Assembly: GCF_001571265.1 (NCBI RefSeq)
Contig: NZ_BCTL01000014.1
Location: forward strand, 28,991-92,990
Origin: Cedecea neteri NBRC 105707 = ATCC 33855
GTDB taxonomy: Bacteria > Pseudomonadota > Gammaproteobacteria > Enterobacterales > Enterobacteriaceae
DNA length: 64,000 nt
Reading direction: 5' to 3'
Below, piece by piece: positions 25,950 through 37,389 of the stretch (the stretch's first letter is position 1; the number at the start of each line of letters is the position of its first letter). The position numbers were made by a program, and so were the translations under genes. The notes beneath the pieces were generated by a model. That model ran no database searches. It was not told the DNA's origin and saw only the letters and a program-made list of their open reading frames with translations.

Positions 25950-27248
25950 ATGCGTGATTCAAATTTTCGTCGCTGGCTAACGCTGGCAATAATAAGCATC
26001 AGTGGTGGTGTAAGTTTTGACCTGGCTTATTTAAGGTATATTTACCAAATCCCAATGGCAAAATTCATGGGATTTAGCAATACCGAAATAGGCTTAATTA
26101 TGAGTACTTTCGGAATAACCGCAATTATCCTTTATGCGCCGAGTGGAATTATTGCTGACAAATTCTCCCACCGCTTAATGATGACGCTGGCGATGATTGC
26201 CACCGGTCTGCTGGGGATTGTGATGGCTTTCTACCCGCCGCTGTGGGTGATGATCGTCATTCAGGTCGCCTTCGCCGTGACGACGATTCTGATGCTGTGG
26301 TCAGTCTCCATTAAAGCCGCTTCCCTGCTGGGCGATCACAGCGAACAGGGGAAAATCATGGGCTGGATGGAAGGCCTGAGAGGCGTGGGAGTCATGGCGC
26401 TGGCGGTCTTCACCATGTGGGTATTCTCACGCTTCGCGCCGGAAGATGCCAACAGCCTTAAAGCCGTTATTCTTATCTACAGCGGCGTTTATATTGCACT
26501 CGGCGTGCTGTGCTGGTTCTTTGTTAGCGACGGTTATACCGGCCGTACGGAGGATGCTCAGGAAGCCAAAAAACCGGCGTTCCAGCTCAAAGATATCCTG
26601 TCCGTTTTACGAATCAGCACCACATGGTACTGCAGCATGGTTATCTTTGGGGTCTACACCATCTATGCAATCCTGAGTTATTCCACCAACTATCTGACCG
26701 AGATGTACGGCATGTCGCTGGTGGCCGCCAGCTACATGGGCATCGTGATAAATAAAATTTTCCGCGCCGTTTGTGGCCCGCTGGGCGGCATTATTACGAC
26801 CTACAGCAGAATCAAATCGCCCACTCGCGTTGTACAGTTGCTCTCTATTGTTGGCGCAGTTGCACTGATGGCGCTGTTGGCGACCAATGCCAACCCTCAG
26901 TCCGTTGCGATGGGCATTGGGCTTATTTTGCTGCTGGGCTTCACCTGTTACGCCTCACGTGGGCTGTACTGGGCCTGCCCCGGCGAAGCCAGAACGCCGC
27001 CCTATATTATGGGCACAACCGTGGGTATCTGTTCGGTCATAGGCTTCCTGCCGGACGTGTTTGTTTACCCGCTTGTCGGCCACTGGCAGGACACCCTGCC
27101 GGCTGAGGAAGCCTACCGTAACATGTGGCTGATGGGATTAGCCGCGCTGTGCATGGTCATCGTGTTTGCCTTTTTGCTGATTCGCAAAATTCGCGCAGCC
27201 GATGTGGCACAGGAAAAATTGGCATCACTGGCCGCAACAGGCGAGTGA
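25950..27248 (+). CDS. yqcE: YqcE, MFS transporter
   Basis: The 432-residue membrane protein has about 12 transmembrane segments. MFS landmarks include SFDLAYLRYIYQIPMAKFMGFSNTEIG in TM1-loop, PSGIIADKFSHR after TM2, and GWMEGLRGVG in the middle. It is a second transporter for the ygc system, distinct from YgcS, perhaps handling a different form of the substrate or an end product. It is followed after 26 bases by the kinase gene ygcE in one transcript. A terminator hairpin stands in its leader. Confidence 0.87.
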   Translation: MRDSNFRRWLTLAIISISGGVSFDLAYLRYIYQIPMAKFMGFSNTEIGLIMSTFGITAIILYAPSGIIADKFSHRLMMTLAMIATGLLGIVMAFYPPLWVMIVIQVAFAVTTILMLWSVSIKAASLLGDHSEQGKIMGWMEGLRGVGVMALAVFTMWVFSRFAPEDANSLKAVILIYSGVYIALGVLCWFFVSDGYTGRTEDAQEAKKPAFQLKDILSVLRISTTWYCSMVIFGVYTIYAILSYSTNYLTEMYGMSLVAASYMGIVINKIFRAVCGPLGGIITTYSRIKSPTRVVQLLSIVGAVALMALLATNANPQSVAMGIGLILLLGFTCYASRGLYWACPGEARTPPYIMGTTVGICSVIGFLPDVFVYPLVGHWQDTLPAEEAYRNMWLMGLAALCMVIVFAFLLIRKIRAADVAQEKLASLAATGE

Positions 27249-27274
27249 TGAGGGAAAATTGAAGGAGAAAGGCA

Positions 27275-28753
27275 ATGTCAAAGAAATACATCATTGGGAT
27301 TGATGGTGGCAGCCAGAGTACAAAAGTCGTGATGTACGATCTGGCAGGCAATATCGTCTGCGAAGGCAAAGGGCAGCTCCAGCCGATGCACACGCCGGAT
27401 GCAGATACCGCCGAACACCCTGACGACGACCTGTGGGACTCACTGTGCCGCGCCGGACAGGATTTAATGAGCCACTTCACGGGTGACAAGAATGCCATCG
27501 TCGGGATTGGCCTCGGCTCTATACGCTGCTGCCGTGCGTTATTAAAGGCCGACGGGACGCCGGCTGAGCCACTGATCAGCTGGCAGGATGCTCGCGTCAC
27601 GCGCCCCTATGAGCACACAAATCCTGATGTCGCATGGGTGACTTCATTCTCCGGGTACCTGTCCCACCGCTTAACCGGCGAGTTCAAAGACAATATCGCC
27701 AACTATTTTGGCCAGTGGCCGGTGGACTACAAAACGTGGTCATGGAGCGACGACGGCGAAGTGCTTAAAAAGTTTAATATTCCACGCACCATGCTGTTTG
27801 ATGTTCAGATGCCTGGCACGGTCATTGGCCATCTTACCGAAAATGCGGCGAAGGCTACGGGCTTCCCGGCCGGATTACCGGTAGTTTGTACCACTAGCGA
27901 TAAGCCGGTAGAAGCGCTTGGGGGCGGGCTGCTGGATGACGAAACGGCGGTGATTTCTCTCGGCACCTATATCGCGCTGATGATGAACGGTAAAGCGCTG
28001 CCGAAAGCCCCGGTGGCCTACTGGCCCATTATGTCGTCTATTCCTGAAACGCTGCTGTATGAAGGCTACGGCATCCGCAAAGGGATGTGGACGGTGAGTT
28101 GGCTGCGGGACATGCTGGGCGAGTCGCTGATTCAGGACGCGAAAGCACAGAATCTTTCTCCGGAAGGGTTGTTGAACAAGAAAGCGGCGCTGGTGCCGCC
28201 GGGCTGCAACGGCCTGATGACCGTGCTGGACTGGCTGACCAATCCGTGGGAGCCGTTCAAGCGCGGGATCATGATCGGCTTTGATTCCAGCATGGACTAC
28301 GCGTGGATTTACCGTTCGATTCTCGAAAGCATCGCCCTGACGCTGAAAAACAACTACGACAATATGTGCCATGAAATGGACCACTTTGCCAAACACGTGA
28401 TAATCACAGGCGGCGGCTCTAATAGCGATCTGTTTATGCAGATCTTTGCCGACGTGTTCAACCTGCCGGTCAGACGTAACGCGATCAACGGCTGCGCAAG
28501 TCTGGGGGCGGCAATCAACACCGCCGTTGGGCTGGGGCTGTATACCAGCTATGAAACCGCCGTCGAAAAAATGGTGCGGGTCAAAGATGTGTTTATGCCG
28601 ATAGAAAACAACGCGAAACGCTATGAGGCACTAAACAAGGGGATTTTCAGGGAGTTAACGCAGCATACTGACGTCATTCTGAAAAAATCGTATCAGGTAC
28701 TGCACGGGGAGTTAGATAACACGGACTCGATTCAAAGCTGGTCCAACGCTTAA
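27275..28753 (+). CDS. ygcE: YgcE, FGGY-family carbohydrate kinase
   Basis: The 492-residue protein, E. coli length, has the FGGY/actin-type ATPase fold: phosphate-1 motif GIDGGSQSTKVVMYD (8-22), central SWQDAR and SLGTYIALM, and adenosine motif ITGGGSNSDLFMQIFADV near 375. It phosphorylates an unidentified sugar, polyol or ketose. If YgcP behaves like GlpP, the phosphorylated product of this kinase is a natural candidate for its inducer. AGGAG lies 7 bases upstream of the ATG. The gene ends the yqcE-ygcE operon. Confidence 0.9.
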   Translation: MSKKYIIGIDGGSQSTKVVMYDLAGNIVCEGKGQLQPMHTPDADTAEHPDDDLWDSLCRAGQDLMSHFTGDKNAIVGIGLGSIRCCRALLKADGTPAEPLISWQDARVTRPYEHTNPDVAWVTSFSGYLSHRLTGEFKDNIANYFGQWPVDYKTWSWSDDGEVLKKFNIPRTMLFDVQMPGTVIGHLTENAAKATGFPAGLPVVCTTSDKPVEALGGGLLDDETAVISLGTYIALMMNGKALPKAPVAYWPIMSSIPETLLYEGYGIRKGMWTVSWLRDMLGESLIQDAKAQNLSPEGLLNKKAALVPPGCNGLMTVLDWLTNPWEPFKRGIMIGFDSSMDYAWIYRSILESIALTLKNNYDNMCHEMDHFAKHVIITGGGSNSDLFMQIFADVFNLPVRRNAINGCASLGAAINTAVGLGLYTSYETAVEKMVRVKDVFMPIENNAKRYEALNKGIFRELTQHTDVILKKSYQVLHGELDNTDSIQSWSNA

Positions 28754-28765
28754 CTAACGGTTTAC

Positions 28766-28797
28766 GCCGGGTGTGATAACCGCACCCGGCTTTGCTC
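28766..28797. terminator. Terminator between convergent ygcE and queE
   Basis: GCCGGGTG (28766-28773) pairs perfectly with CACCCGGC (28783-28790) over a 9-base loop, with a T-rich stretch after it on the plus strand. Confidence 0.75.
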
Positions 28798-28798
28798 A

Positions 28799-29470
28799 TC
28801 AGGCAATATTCAAATATTTGTGCGTTTGCATCGACAAGCGCCAATTTCGCGCGATGCAGGTTTCAATGCACAGGCGCGTCGCGTCGTCTTTTTGGCTAAT
28901 AGGCTGCAACGCGATGATACGGCTTTTCTCATCCGTCAGCGTAGCCAGCAGTTCGTCCAGCGCTTCAACGTCACGCATACGTCCAACCGGATGCTTAATT
29001 TCATCCGCACGCTCCAGCGCCTGGGAAAGAATGTCATACCCGCCGCGCATATTCACCTTCGGGGAAACCGTCACCCAGGTGTTTGCCGTGCAACGCACTT
29101 CGTGAGTACCGCTGGTTTCTATCTGGCAGCTAAACCCGTTTTTCTCGAGCAAATCTGTCAGCGGCTTGAGATCGTGAATGCACGGCTCACCGCCGGTGAT
29201 CACTACATGCCGCGCGGTATAGCCCTGACGGCCAATAACCGCCAGCAGATCTTCAGCGCTTGCCGCGCCCCATTTATCGCTTTCTTTGGTTTTAGCCAGG
29301 ATGCTGAACAGCGACACTTCACGATCTGCGAGCTTATCCCAGGTATGTTTGGTATCGCACCAGGCGCAACCTACCGGGCAACCCTGCAGGCGAATAAAAA
29401 TGGCGGGCACGCCGGTAAAATAGCCTTCCCCTTGCAGGGTCTGGAACATCTCGTTAATCGGGTACTGCAT
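28799..29470 (-). CDS. queE: 7-carboxy-7-deazaguanine synthase (radical SAM)
   Basis: QueE converts 6-carboxytetrahydropterin to 7-carboxy-7-deazaguanine in queuosine precursor synthesis. The cluster motif C31-x3-C35-x2-C38 (CPVGCAWC) is intact, and ITGGEPCIHDL follows. The start at 29470 (MQYPINEMFQTLQGEG) gives 223 residues, the E. coli length; upstream Met codons at 29476-29491 are less likely. The 262-base gap between its start and yjiH holds a structured segment described at 29519. Confidence 0.97.
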   Translation of the reverse strand: MQYPINEMFQTLQGEGYFTGVPAIFIRLQGCPVGCAWCDTKHTWDKLADREVSLFSILAKTKESDKWGAASAEDLLAVIGRQGYTARHVVITGGEPCIHDLKPLTDLLEKNGFSCQIETSGTHEVRCTANTWVTVSPKVNMRGGYDILSQALERADEIKHPVGRMRDVEALDELLATLTDEKSRIIALQPISQKDDATRLCIETCIARNWRLSMQTHKYLNIA

Positions 29471-29518
29471 AATCATCTCAGTCATAGTCACAAAAAGTAA
29501 TTATCGCAGAACTGGCGA

Positions 29519-29660
29519 GGGAGATCATGCGAAAGCGGCTACGCCGCAGCGATGCATGATGCTCGGGCCGCGCACAGAGCCTCCGTTTTCACGGCTACTG
29601 TGTGCCAGCTCCCAACTTTCTTATGGTGATTAAACGTTCGCCCCTCATGTTGATCACCGT
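29519..29660 (+). ncRNA. Candidate structured leader RNA (three-way junction plus hairpin) upstream of yjiH
   Basis: Stem P1 GGGAG/CTCCC (29519-29523/29609-29613) encloses two arms. P2 is ATCATGC/GCATGAT (29524-29530/29554-29560), capped by an inner GCGGC/GCCGC hairpin. P3 is GCGCACAG-AGCC/GGCT-A-CTGTGTGC (29570-29581/29593-29605), 12 bp with one A bulge. A second hairpin follows at 29623-29660 (ATGGTGATTAA with TTGATCACCGT, 11 bp). Pairs G29572-T29603, T29624-G29659 and T29631-G29652 are wobble on the plus strand but A-C mismatches on the minus strand. This favours transcription toward yjiH. I do not recognise a known RNA family. Function is inference only. Confidence 0.45.
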
Positions 29661-29732
29661 CATAACAGCACGTATTGCTAACTTCTAGCATCCCTGTGGC
29701 TTTCCCCCTGTAATCACATAAGGAAATGATAA

Positions 29733-30446
29733 ATGGATGATTCTTCTGTTCCCGGACAACAAAGAGTTGGGCCCGGCGCCTGGTTTAGCCTGCTGTTTGC
29801 GATGGTCTTTTTCTCCGGCCTGTTGGGCGGAAAAAACTGGTACGGCGTCTTCGACTTCACCACGTTAAACGGTGCCTTCGGCAAGGTCGTTAGCGGCGTA
29901 AGCCCGGCGGGTGAGTCGCTGGATGTCGCCAAAAGTGCCTTTCGCGGCAACGGCGGGTATGGCGCAATGGACGGTTTTCTTTTCGCTTTCGGCCTGATTC
30001 CTGCCGTGATGTTTGCGCTGGGCATGATTAACGTGCTGGAACACTACGGCGCGCTGCGTGCCGCAAGAAAACTGCTGACGCCTCTTCTTCGGCCCCTGAT
30101 GGGCATTCCCGGCGCCACTGGCCTTGCGCTAATTGGCAGCCTGCAAAGTACCGACGTTGGCGCGTCGCTGACCCGGGTTCTGGCGGATGAAGGCCAGATT
30201 ACCGAAAAAGAAAAAACCGTGTTCACCATGTTCCAGTTTTCCGCCGGAGCGATGATCACCAACTTCTTCTCTTCCGGCGCGGTGCTTTTCACGCTGATCG
30301 CCGTTGATGGCAGTCAGGCCGTGCCAAGCTCTATCGGCATGTGCGTCGCCGTGATGTTCATTATGAAAATTGTGGGGGCAAACATGATGCGCCTGATCCT
30401 GAACGTCACAGAGCGCAAAGCAAAAACAGAGGTGCAACATGGCTGA
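29733..30446 (+). CDS. yjiH: YjiH-like nucleoside-recognition-domain membrane protein
   Basis: The 237-residue inner-membrane protein matches the YjiH half of the E. coli YjiH/YjiG pair. It has an N-terminal hydrophobic segment (WFSLLFAMVFFSGLLGG), a Gate-type GSLQSTDVGASLTRVLADEGQITEKEK region, and FSAGAMITNFFSSGAVLFTL near residue 170. AAGGAAATGATAA precedes the ATG. It overlaps yjiG by 8 bases. In E. coli the homologous genes sit near iadA, a peptidase gene; here a peptidase gene also follows, which suggests a role in moving a peptide or amino-acid-like compound. The activity has not been shown to my knowledge. Confidence 0.85.
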   Translation: MDDSSVPGQQRVGPGAWFSLLFAMVFFSGLLGGKNWYGVFDFTTLNGAFGKVVSGVSPAGESLDVAKSAFRGNGGYGAMDGFLFAFGLIPAVMFALGMINVLEHYGALRAARKLLTPLLRPLMGIPGATGLALIGSLQSTDVGASLTRVLADEGQITEKEKTVFTMFQFSAGAMITNFFSSGAVLFTLIAVDGSQAVPSSIGMCVAVMFIMKIVGANMMRLILNVTERKAKTEVQHG

Positions 30447-30906
30447 TGCAGCAAAACCGATGATCACCGATGTCTTTGTAGCCGGAGCGCGTAAAGGCTG
30501 GACCATAGCCACAACCAGCACGCTGCCTAATGTGTTGATGGCATTCATTATTATCTATGCGCTTGAATTGACGGGCGCGCTGCAGGGTATGGCGTGGCTG
30601 TTTGGCCCGGTAATGAAACTCTTTGGGCTGCCCGGTGAAGCCGCGGCGGTACTCATCGGCGGCTGGATGTCGATGGGCGGGGGCGTAGGCGTCGCTATTA
30701 GTCTGTTTGAAAGAGGAATTCTCAGCGGTGAACACCTGGCTATCCTCGCGCCGGCCATCTATTTGATGGGCTCTCAGGTGCAGTATGCCGGGCGTATTCT
30801 CGGCGTCGTTGGCATTCCTGCGAAACGCATTCCACTGATGATAGCCCTTTCCGTACTCAACGCATTTTGCGCCATGTTGATCATGCGCGTGCTTATTCTG
30901 GAGTAA
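30439..30906 (+). CDS. yjiG: YjiG-like membrane protein
   Basis: The 155-residue inner-membrane protein aligns with E. coli YjiG over its whole length, sharing GARxGxTIATTxxLPNVxMAFxII, GLPGEAAxVL, MSMGGxVGVAxSL and the YLMGxxVQxxGR segment. It has about four hydrophobic stretches. It overlaps yjiH by 8 bases and is followed three bases later by the peptidase gene, so the three form one operon. Confidence 0.87.
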   Translation: MADAAKPMITDVFVAGARKGWTIATTSTLPNVLMAFIIIYALELTGALQGMAWLFGPVMKLFGLPGEAAAVLIGGWMSMGGGVGVAISLFERGILSGEHLAILAPAIYLMGSQVQYAGRILGVVGIPAKRIPLMIALSVLNAFCAMLIMRVLILE

Positions 30907-30909
30907 TTC

Positions 30910-32029
30910 ATGGACCTGAAACAGTATCTTCAAGAGTTAAAACGAGTCGTGAATATCGACTGCGGCACCGCTACCCTTGCTGGCGTGGAAGAGGTCAGCC
31001 ATATCTTTCAGCAATGGTATCTGTCAGAAAACTGGCACTGTGACAGCGTTGATCTGGGAAACAAAGTGGGGCCGGGTTTGTTTGCCACCAATAAACCCAA
31101 TGCCACACGGTACGACGTTTTACTGGTGGGGCATATGGATACCGTATTCCCACCGGGAACCGTTTCAGAGCGCCCTTTCAGCATTGAAGGCGATCGCGCC
31201 TATGGGCCTGGCGTGTCAGACATGAAAAGCGGGTTGCTCTCTATCCTTTGGGCTTTACGCGGCCTGGACAAAGCCGATCTTGAGCGGTTGGCTATCGCCG
31301 TAACCATGAACCCGGACGAAGAAACGGGCTCGGTGCATTCGCACGAATGGATCGGTGGCATAGCGAAGCGCAGTCGGTACGTGCTGGTATGCGAAGCTGC
31401 AAGAGCCGACGGTTCCCTGGTGAAAGCCAGAAAAGGCATGGCCCGCTACCGGCTGGCTTTTAAAGGCGTAGCCGCTCATGCGGGCAACGATCCGGAAAAA
31501 GGCCGCTCTGCGGTGAAAGCGCTCGCTCACGCGGTGCTGGCAATCAGCGATCTGGCCGATATCACGAAGGGCACCACGCTGAACACCGGTGTTATTTCCG
31601 GCGGTGTCGGGGCGAATATCGTGGCGGATAGCGCGGAGATGATTGTCGATCTCCGCTTCAATGATAACGATGAATATCTGCGGGTTAACGAGGCCGTTCA
31701 GTCGTTCAGCCAGTGCCAGTTCGAGCCCGATGTGTTAACAACCGTCGAACAGCAGGCACAAACGCCAGCGATGTCGCCTTCCGCCGAAACGGAAAAGCTG
31801 ATGAAGCTGGTGGAAAAGGCCGGTGAGGCTGTCGACGTGGACGTCCGCTGGCAGGCGGTGGGCGGTGGGCGGTGGCTCGGATGCTAACCACACGGCGGCG
31901 CTGGGAGTGCCTTCCCTGGACGGATTTGGCCCTGTAGGTGCCGGCTTCCATTCCCCTTCCGAATATCTGGAGCTGAACAGTATCGAACCTCGGGTTCGGC
32001 TGCTGCGCGAGGTTATCCGCTCGCTGTAA
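30910..32029 (+). pseudogene. M20-family zinc peptidase (carboxypeptidase G2-like), frameshifted by a heptamer repeat
   Basis: The first frame encodes 325 residues of an M20 peptidase: metal-site VGHMDTVFP (H of HMD), GPGVSDMKSG (Asp), PDEETGS (Glu pair), a dimerisation domain with GVAAHAGNDPEKGRSAVKAL, and the start of the last metal region. After QAVGGG it reads RWLGC and stops at 31887. The missing C-terminus (GGGSDANHTAALGVPSLDGFGPVGAGFHSPSEY) continues in another frame from about 31868 to 32029. Three tandem copies of GGCGGTG (31854-31874) cause the shift; two copies would restore a 370-residue protein. As written, the enzyme lacks its last zinc ligand (the His of GAGFHSP) and should be inactive. 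It could be a fixed pseudogene or a phase-variable gene. Confidence 0.85.
31854..31874 (+). repeat. Three tandem GGCGGTG heptamers inside the M20 peptidase gene
   Basis: Three exact, head-to-tail copies of GGCGGTG. Removing one copy joins the two reading frames to give Q-A-V-G-G-G-S-D, the conserved M20 metal-site sequence. Such a repeat can gain or lose units by slipped-strand mispairing. Confidence 0.9.
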
Positions 32030-32060
32030 AACAAGGCCGGGGTCTTCCCGGCCAGCTTCA

Positions 32061-33077
32061 CTATTTTTTCAGTTTAAAATCAATCACCATGCGGCCTTTG
32101 ATTTGGCCGCTCTCCATTTCATGGAAAATGGTATTGATGTCCTCCAGGGGACGCAGCGTCACCTTAGGCGTGACCTTTCCTTCCGCTGCAAACTGGAATG
32201 CCTCAGCCAGGTCCTGACGCGTACCGACCAGCGAGCCAACAACCTCAATGCCGTCCAGTACCAGGCGAGGAATGTTCAGGCTCATGGACTCCGGTGGCAG
32301 GCCAACGGCCACAATACGAGCTCCAGCACGAACAGCGTCAACGGCGGAGTTAAAAGCAGCTTTCGCAACGGCGGTTACTACCGCTGCGTGAGCGCCCCCG
32401 GTTTTTTCCTGAATGATTTTTGCCGCGTCTTCGTTGCGGGAGTTGATCACCAGATCGGCCCCGCTCTCTTTGGCAAATTCGAGCTGGGCATCGTTGACGT
32501 CAACGGCAATGACCTTAGCATTAAAGACGTTTTTGGCGTACTGCAGCGCGAGGTTACCGAGGCCACCCAAACCATAGATAGCAATCCATTGGCCCGGCTT
32601 GATATGGGATACTTTTACCGCTTTGTAGGTCGTTACCCCGGCACAGGTAATGCTGCTGGCTTCTGCAGAAGCCAGGCCATCCGGCACTTTTACCGCATAG
32701 TCGGCCACCACGATGCACTCTTCAGCCATACCGCCATCGACGGTAAAGCCCGCGTTGGTTACGCTGCGGCACAGGGTTTCATTACCAGAATTACAGTATT
32801 CACAGTGGCCGCATCCGCGGAAGAACCAGGCCACGCTTGCCCGATCGCCCACTTTCAACGAGCTGACACCCGGCCCAATCGCCCTCACGATGCCGATGCC
32901 TTCATGCCCCAGCGTGGTGCCGGTGACATCACCAAAGTCGCCATTTTTTACGTGCAAATCCGTATGGCAAACGCCACAGCATTCCATAGCCAACAGTGCT
33001 TCACCATGCTCCAGCGAACGCACGGGTTTATCAATGATATCGACTGAATGGTTCTGACTTACAACTGCTGCTTTCAT
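32061..33077 (-). CDS. adhP: Zinc-dependent alcohol dehydrogenase AdhP
   Basis: The 338-residue enzyme is close to E. coli AdhP, an ethanol-active NAD-dependent dehydrogenase. Catalytic zinc ligands are C37 and H58 ([14 protein letters not shown]) plus the Cys in [13 protein letters not shown]. The structural zinc is held by C89, C92, C95 and C103. The Rossmann loop is GLGGLG. The start at 33077 has GGAGACC upstream; an in-frame Met 12 codons earlier is not needed. The gene is adjacent to eno here, which is not its E. coli location. Confidence 0.93.
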   Translation of the reverse strand: MKAAVVSQNHSVDIIDKPVRSLEHGEALLAMECCGVCHTDLHVKNGDFGDVTGTTLGHEGIGIVRAIGPGVSSLKVGDRASVAWFFRGCGHCEYCNSGNETLCRSVTNAGFTVDGGMAEECIVVADYAVKVPDGLASAEASSITCAGVTTYKAVKVSHIKPGQWIAIYGLGGLGNLALQYAKNVFNAKVIAVDVNDAQLEFAKESGADLVINSRNEDAAKIIQEKTGGAHAAVVTAVAKAAFNSAVDAVRAGARIVAVGLPPESMSLNIPRLVLDGIEVVGSLVGTRQDLAEAFQFAAEGKVTPKVTLRPLEDINTIFHEMESGQIKGRMVIDFKLKK

Positions 33078-33192
33078 ATGCGGTCTCCTGACCTGATGTG
33101 AATAACCCGACAAGCCTGGCCCAGCGAGCCAAAGGACGCAATAGATAAGCGTTAATTAAGCATTTGATGTGAAAGGTTTTAAATTTAAGACG

Positions 33193-33219
33193 AAAAAAAA
33201 CCCGCCGAAGCGGGTTTTT
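33193..33219 (-). terminator. Rho-independent terminator after eno
   Basis: A 7-bp AACCCGC/GCGGGTT hairpin is followed on the minus strand by eight U residues. It is 26 bases past the eno stop, and also has U residues on the plus side. Confidence 0.88.
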
Positions 33220-33244
33220 CAAAGTCTACAGCAGCAGTAAGAAC

Positions 33245-34561
<1,317 letters not shown>

Positions 34562-34636
34562 TCAAGTCACAACGTTAAACTAAAACTCCAGACAAACAAC
34601 GCGCGATAATGTCGCGCGTTGCCGTTCTAACTCTGC

Positions 34637-36289
<1,653 letters not shown>

Positions 36290-36499
36290 TTAGGTTTAAA
36301 GACGATGGAATAACCAGGACGGGAAAGTAGTATACCCGAACAGCATGGGCGCCACAAACATTCATTCTGTTCCCCGGAAATCAATCCGGCCCCACAGTCA
36401 GGCTAAGAAAATAGCCCTTCCGTGATAAATGTTTTTGACGCAAATCAATCGCTTGTTAAATAAAAAGCGCTAAAAAGTGCACCTGATAGCAAAAACGCT

Positions 36500-37291
36500 T
36501 TAGATATCAGTTTCCTGGCGTTTCACTTCTTGCCAGGCTTTTTCCATAATTTCCAGCCCCGCCTGCTCCATGGTCAGCCCCTGGGCGGCAACAATCGCTT
36601 CCACTTTTCGGAAACGAGCTTCAAATTTTCGGTTCGCTTTTTGTAAAGCGACCTCGGCTTTGGTGCCCAAATGACGAGCCAAATTGACGGTAGCGAACAA
36701 TAAATCGCCCACTTCCTCTTCCAGTTTGGCCTCATCCACCACGGCCTGCTGGGCTTCAAACATGACTTCGTCAATTTCTTCGTGCACTTTATCCAGCACC
36801 GGGCCAAGCGTCTTCCAGTCGAAGCCGACGTTTGAGCAGCGTTTCTGGATTTTTTGCGCTCGCATCAGGGCGGGCAGCGCCTCTGGGATATCGTCCAGCG
36901 CCGAGTGTTGTGCCTTCTGCGCGCGCTCTTCAATTTTGATCTGCTCCCACTTCGCCAGCACTTCACCGCTGGTCGCAGCGTCGCCGTCAGCAAAGATATG
37001 CGGGTGGCGGCGCTCAAGCTTGTCGCTGATGCCCCGACAGATATCTTCAAAATTAAAGCGCCCTTCTTCCTGCCCCATCTGGGCGTAAAACACCACCTGG
37101 AACAGCAAGTCGCCCAGCTCATCGCGCAGATCGTCAAAATCTTCGCGGTTAATGGCATCGAGCACTTCATAGGTTTCTTCGAGAGTGTGCGGGGCGATGG
37201 TGGAAAAGGTTTGTTCACGATCCCACGGGCAGCCGTTTTCAGGATCGCGCAGGCGTTGCATGATCCCGAGCAGGCGGTCGATTTGATTCAT
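36500..37291 (-). CDS. mazG: Nucleoside triphosphate pyrophosphohydrolase MazG
   Basis: MazG hydrolyses NTPs to NMPs and PPi, and in E. coli lowers ppGpp during starvation. The 263-residue protein has two tandem MazG domains. The N-terminal one carries EETYEVLDA and DELGDLLFQVVFYAQ; the C-terminal one carries EEIDEVMFE and EEEVGDLLFATVNLARH, the EExxE/ExxD metal motifs of the active domain. It lies downstream of relA, separated by 98 bases that contain a palindromic repeat. No mazEF genes are present between them, unlike E. coli. Confidence 0.96.
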   Translation of the reverse strand: MNQIDRLLGIMQRLRDPENGCPWDREQTFSTIAPHTLEETYEVLDAINREDFDDLRDELGDLLFQVVFYAQMGQEEGRFNFEDICRGISDKLERRHPHIFADGDAATSGEVLAKWEQIKIEERAQKAQHSALDDIPEALPALMRAQKIQKRCSNVGFDWKTLGPVLDKVHEEIDEVMFEAQQAVVDEAKLEEEVGDLLFATVNLARHLGTKAEVALQKANRKFEARFRKVEAIVAAQGLTMEQAGLEIMEKAWQEVKRQETDI

Positions 37292-37310
37292 TGTGATTCC
37301 TTGTTTTTTA

Positions 37311-37381
37311 CCCTCACCCTAACCCTCTCCCTAAAAGGGAGAGGGAACTGGATCGAGTAGAATTGTTCTCAGGAGTGAGGG
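37311..37381. repeat. Palindromic repeat element (CCCTCAC/GTGAGGG termini) between relA and mazG
   Basis: The element has the same CCCTCAC (37311-37317) and GTGAGGG (37375-37381) ends as the one in cysIH. An inner CCCTCTCCCT/AGGGAGAGGG hairpin lies at 37323-37344. It fills the relA-mazG gap, where E. coli carries mazEF. Confidence 0.75.
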
Positions 37382-37389
37382 GCCATAAA

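Noticed and set aside
29519..29613. Structured segment as a queE leader (preQ1-type riboswitch) on the minus strand
   Set aside because: Several pairs become A-C mismatches on the minus strand, and no preQ1 aptamer pattern is seen; the plus-strand reading fits better.
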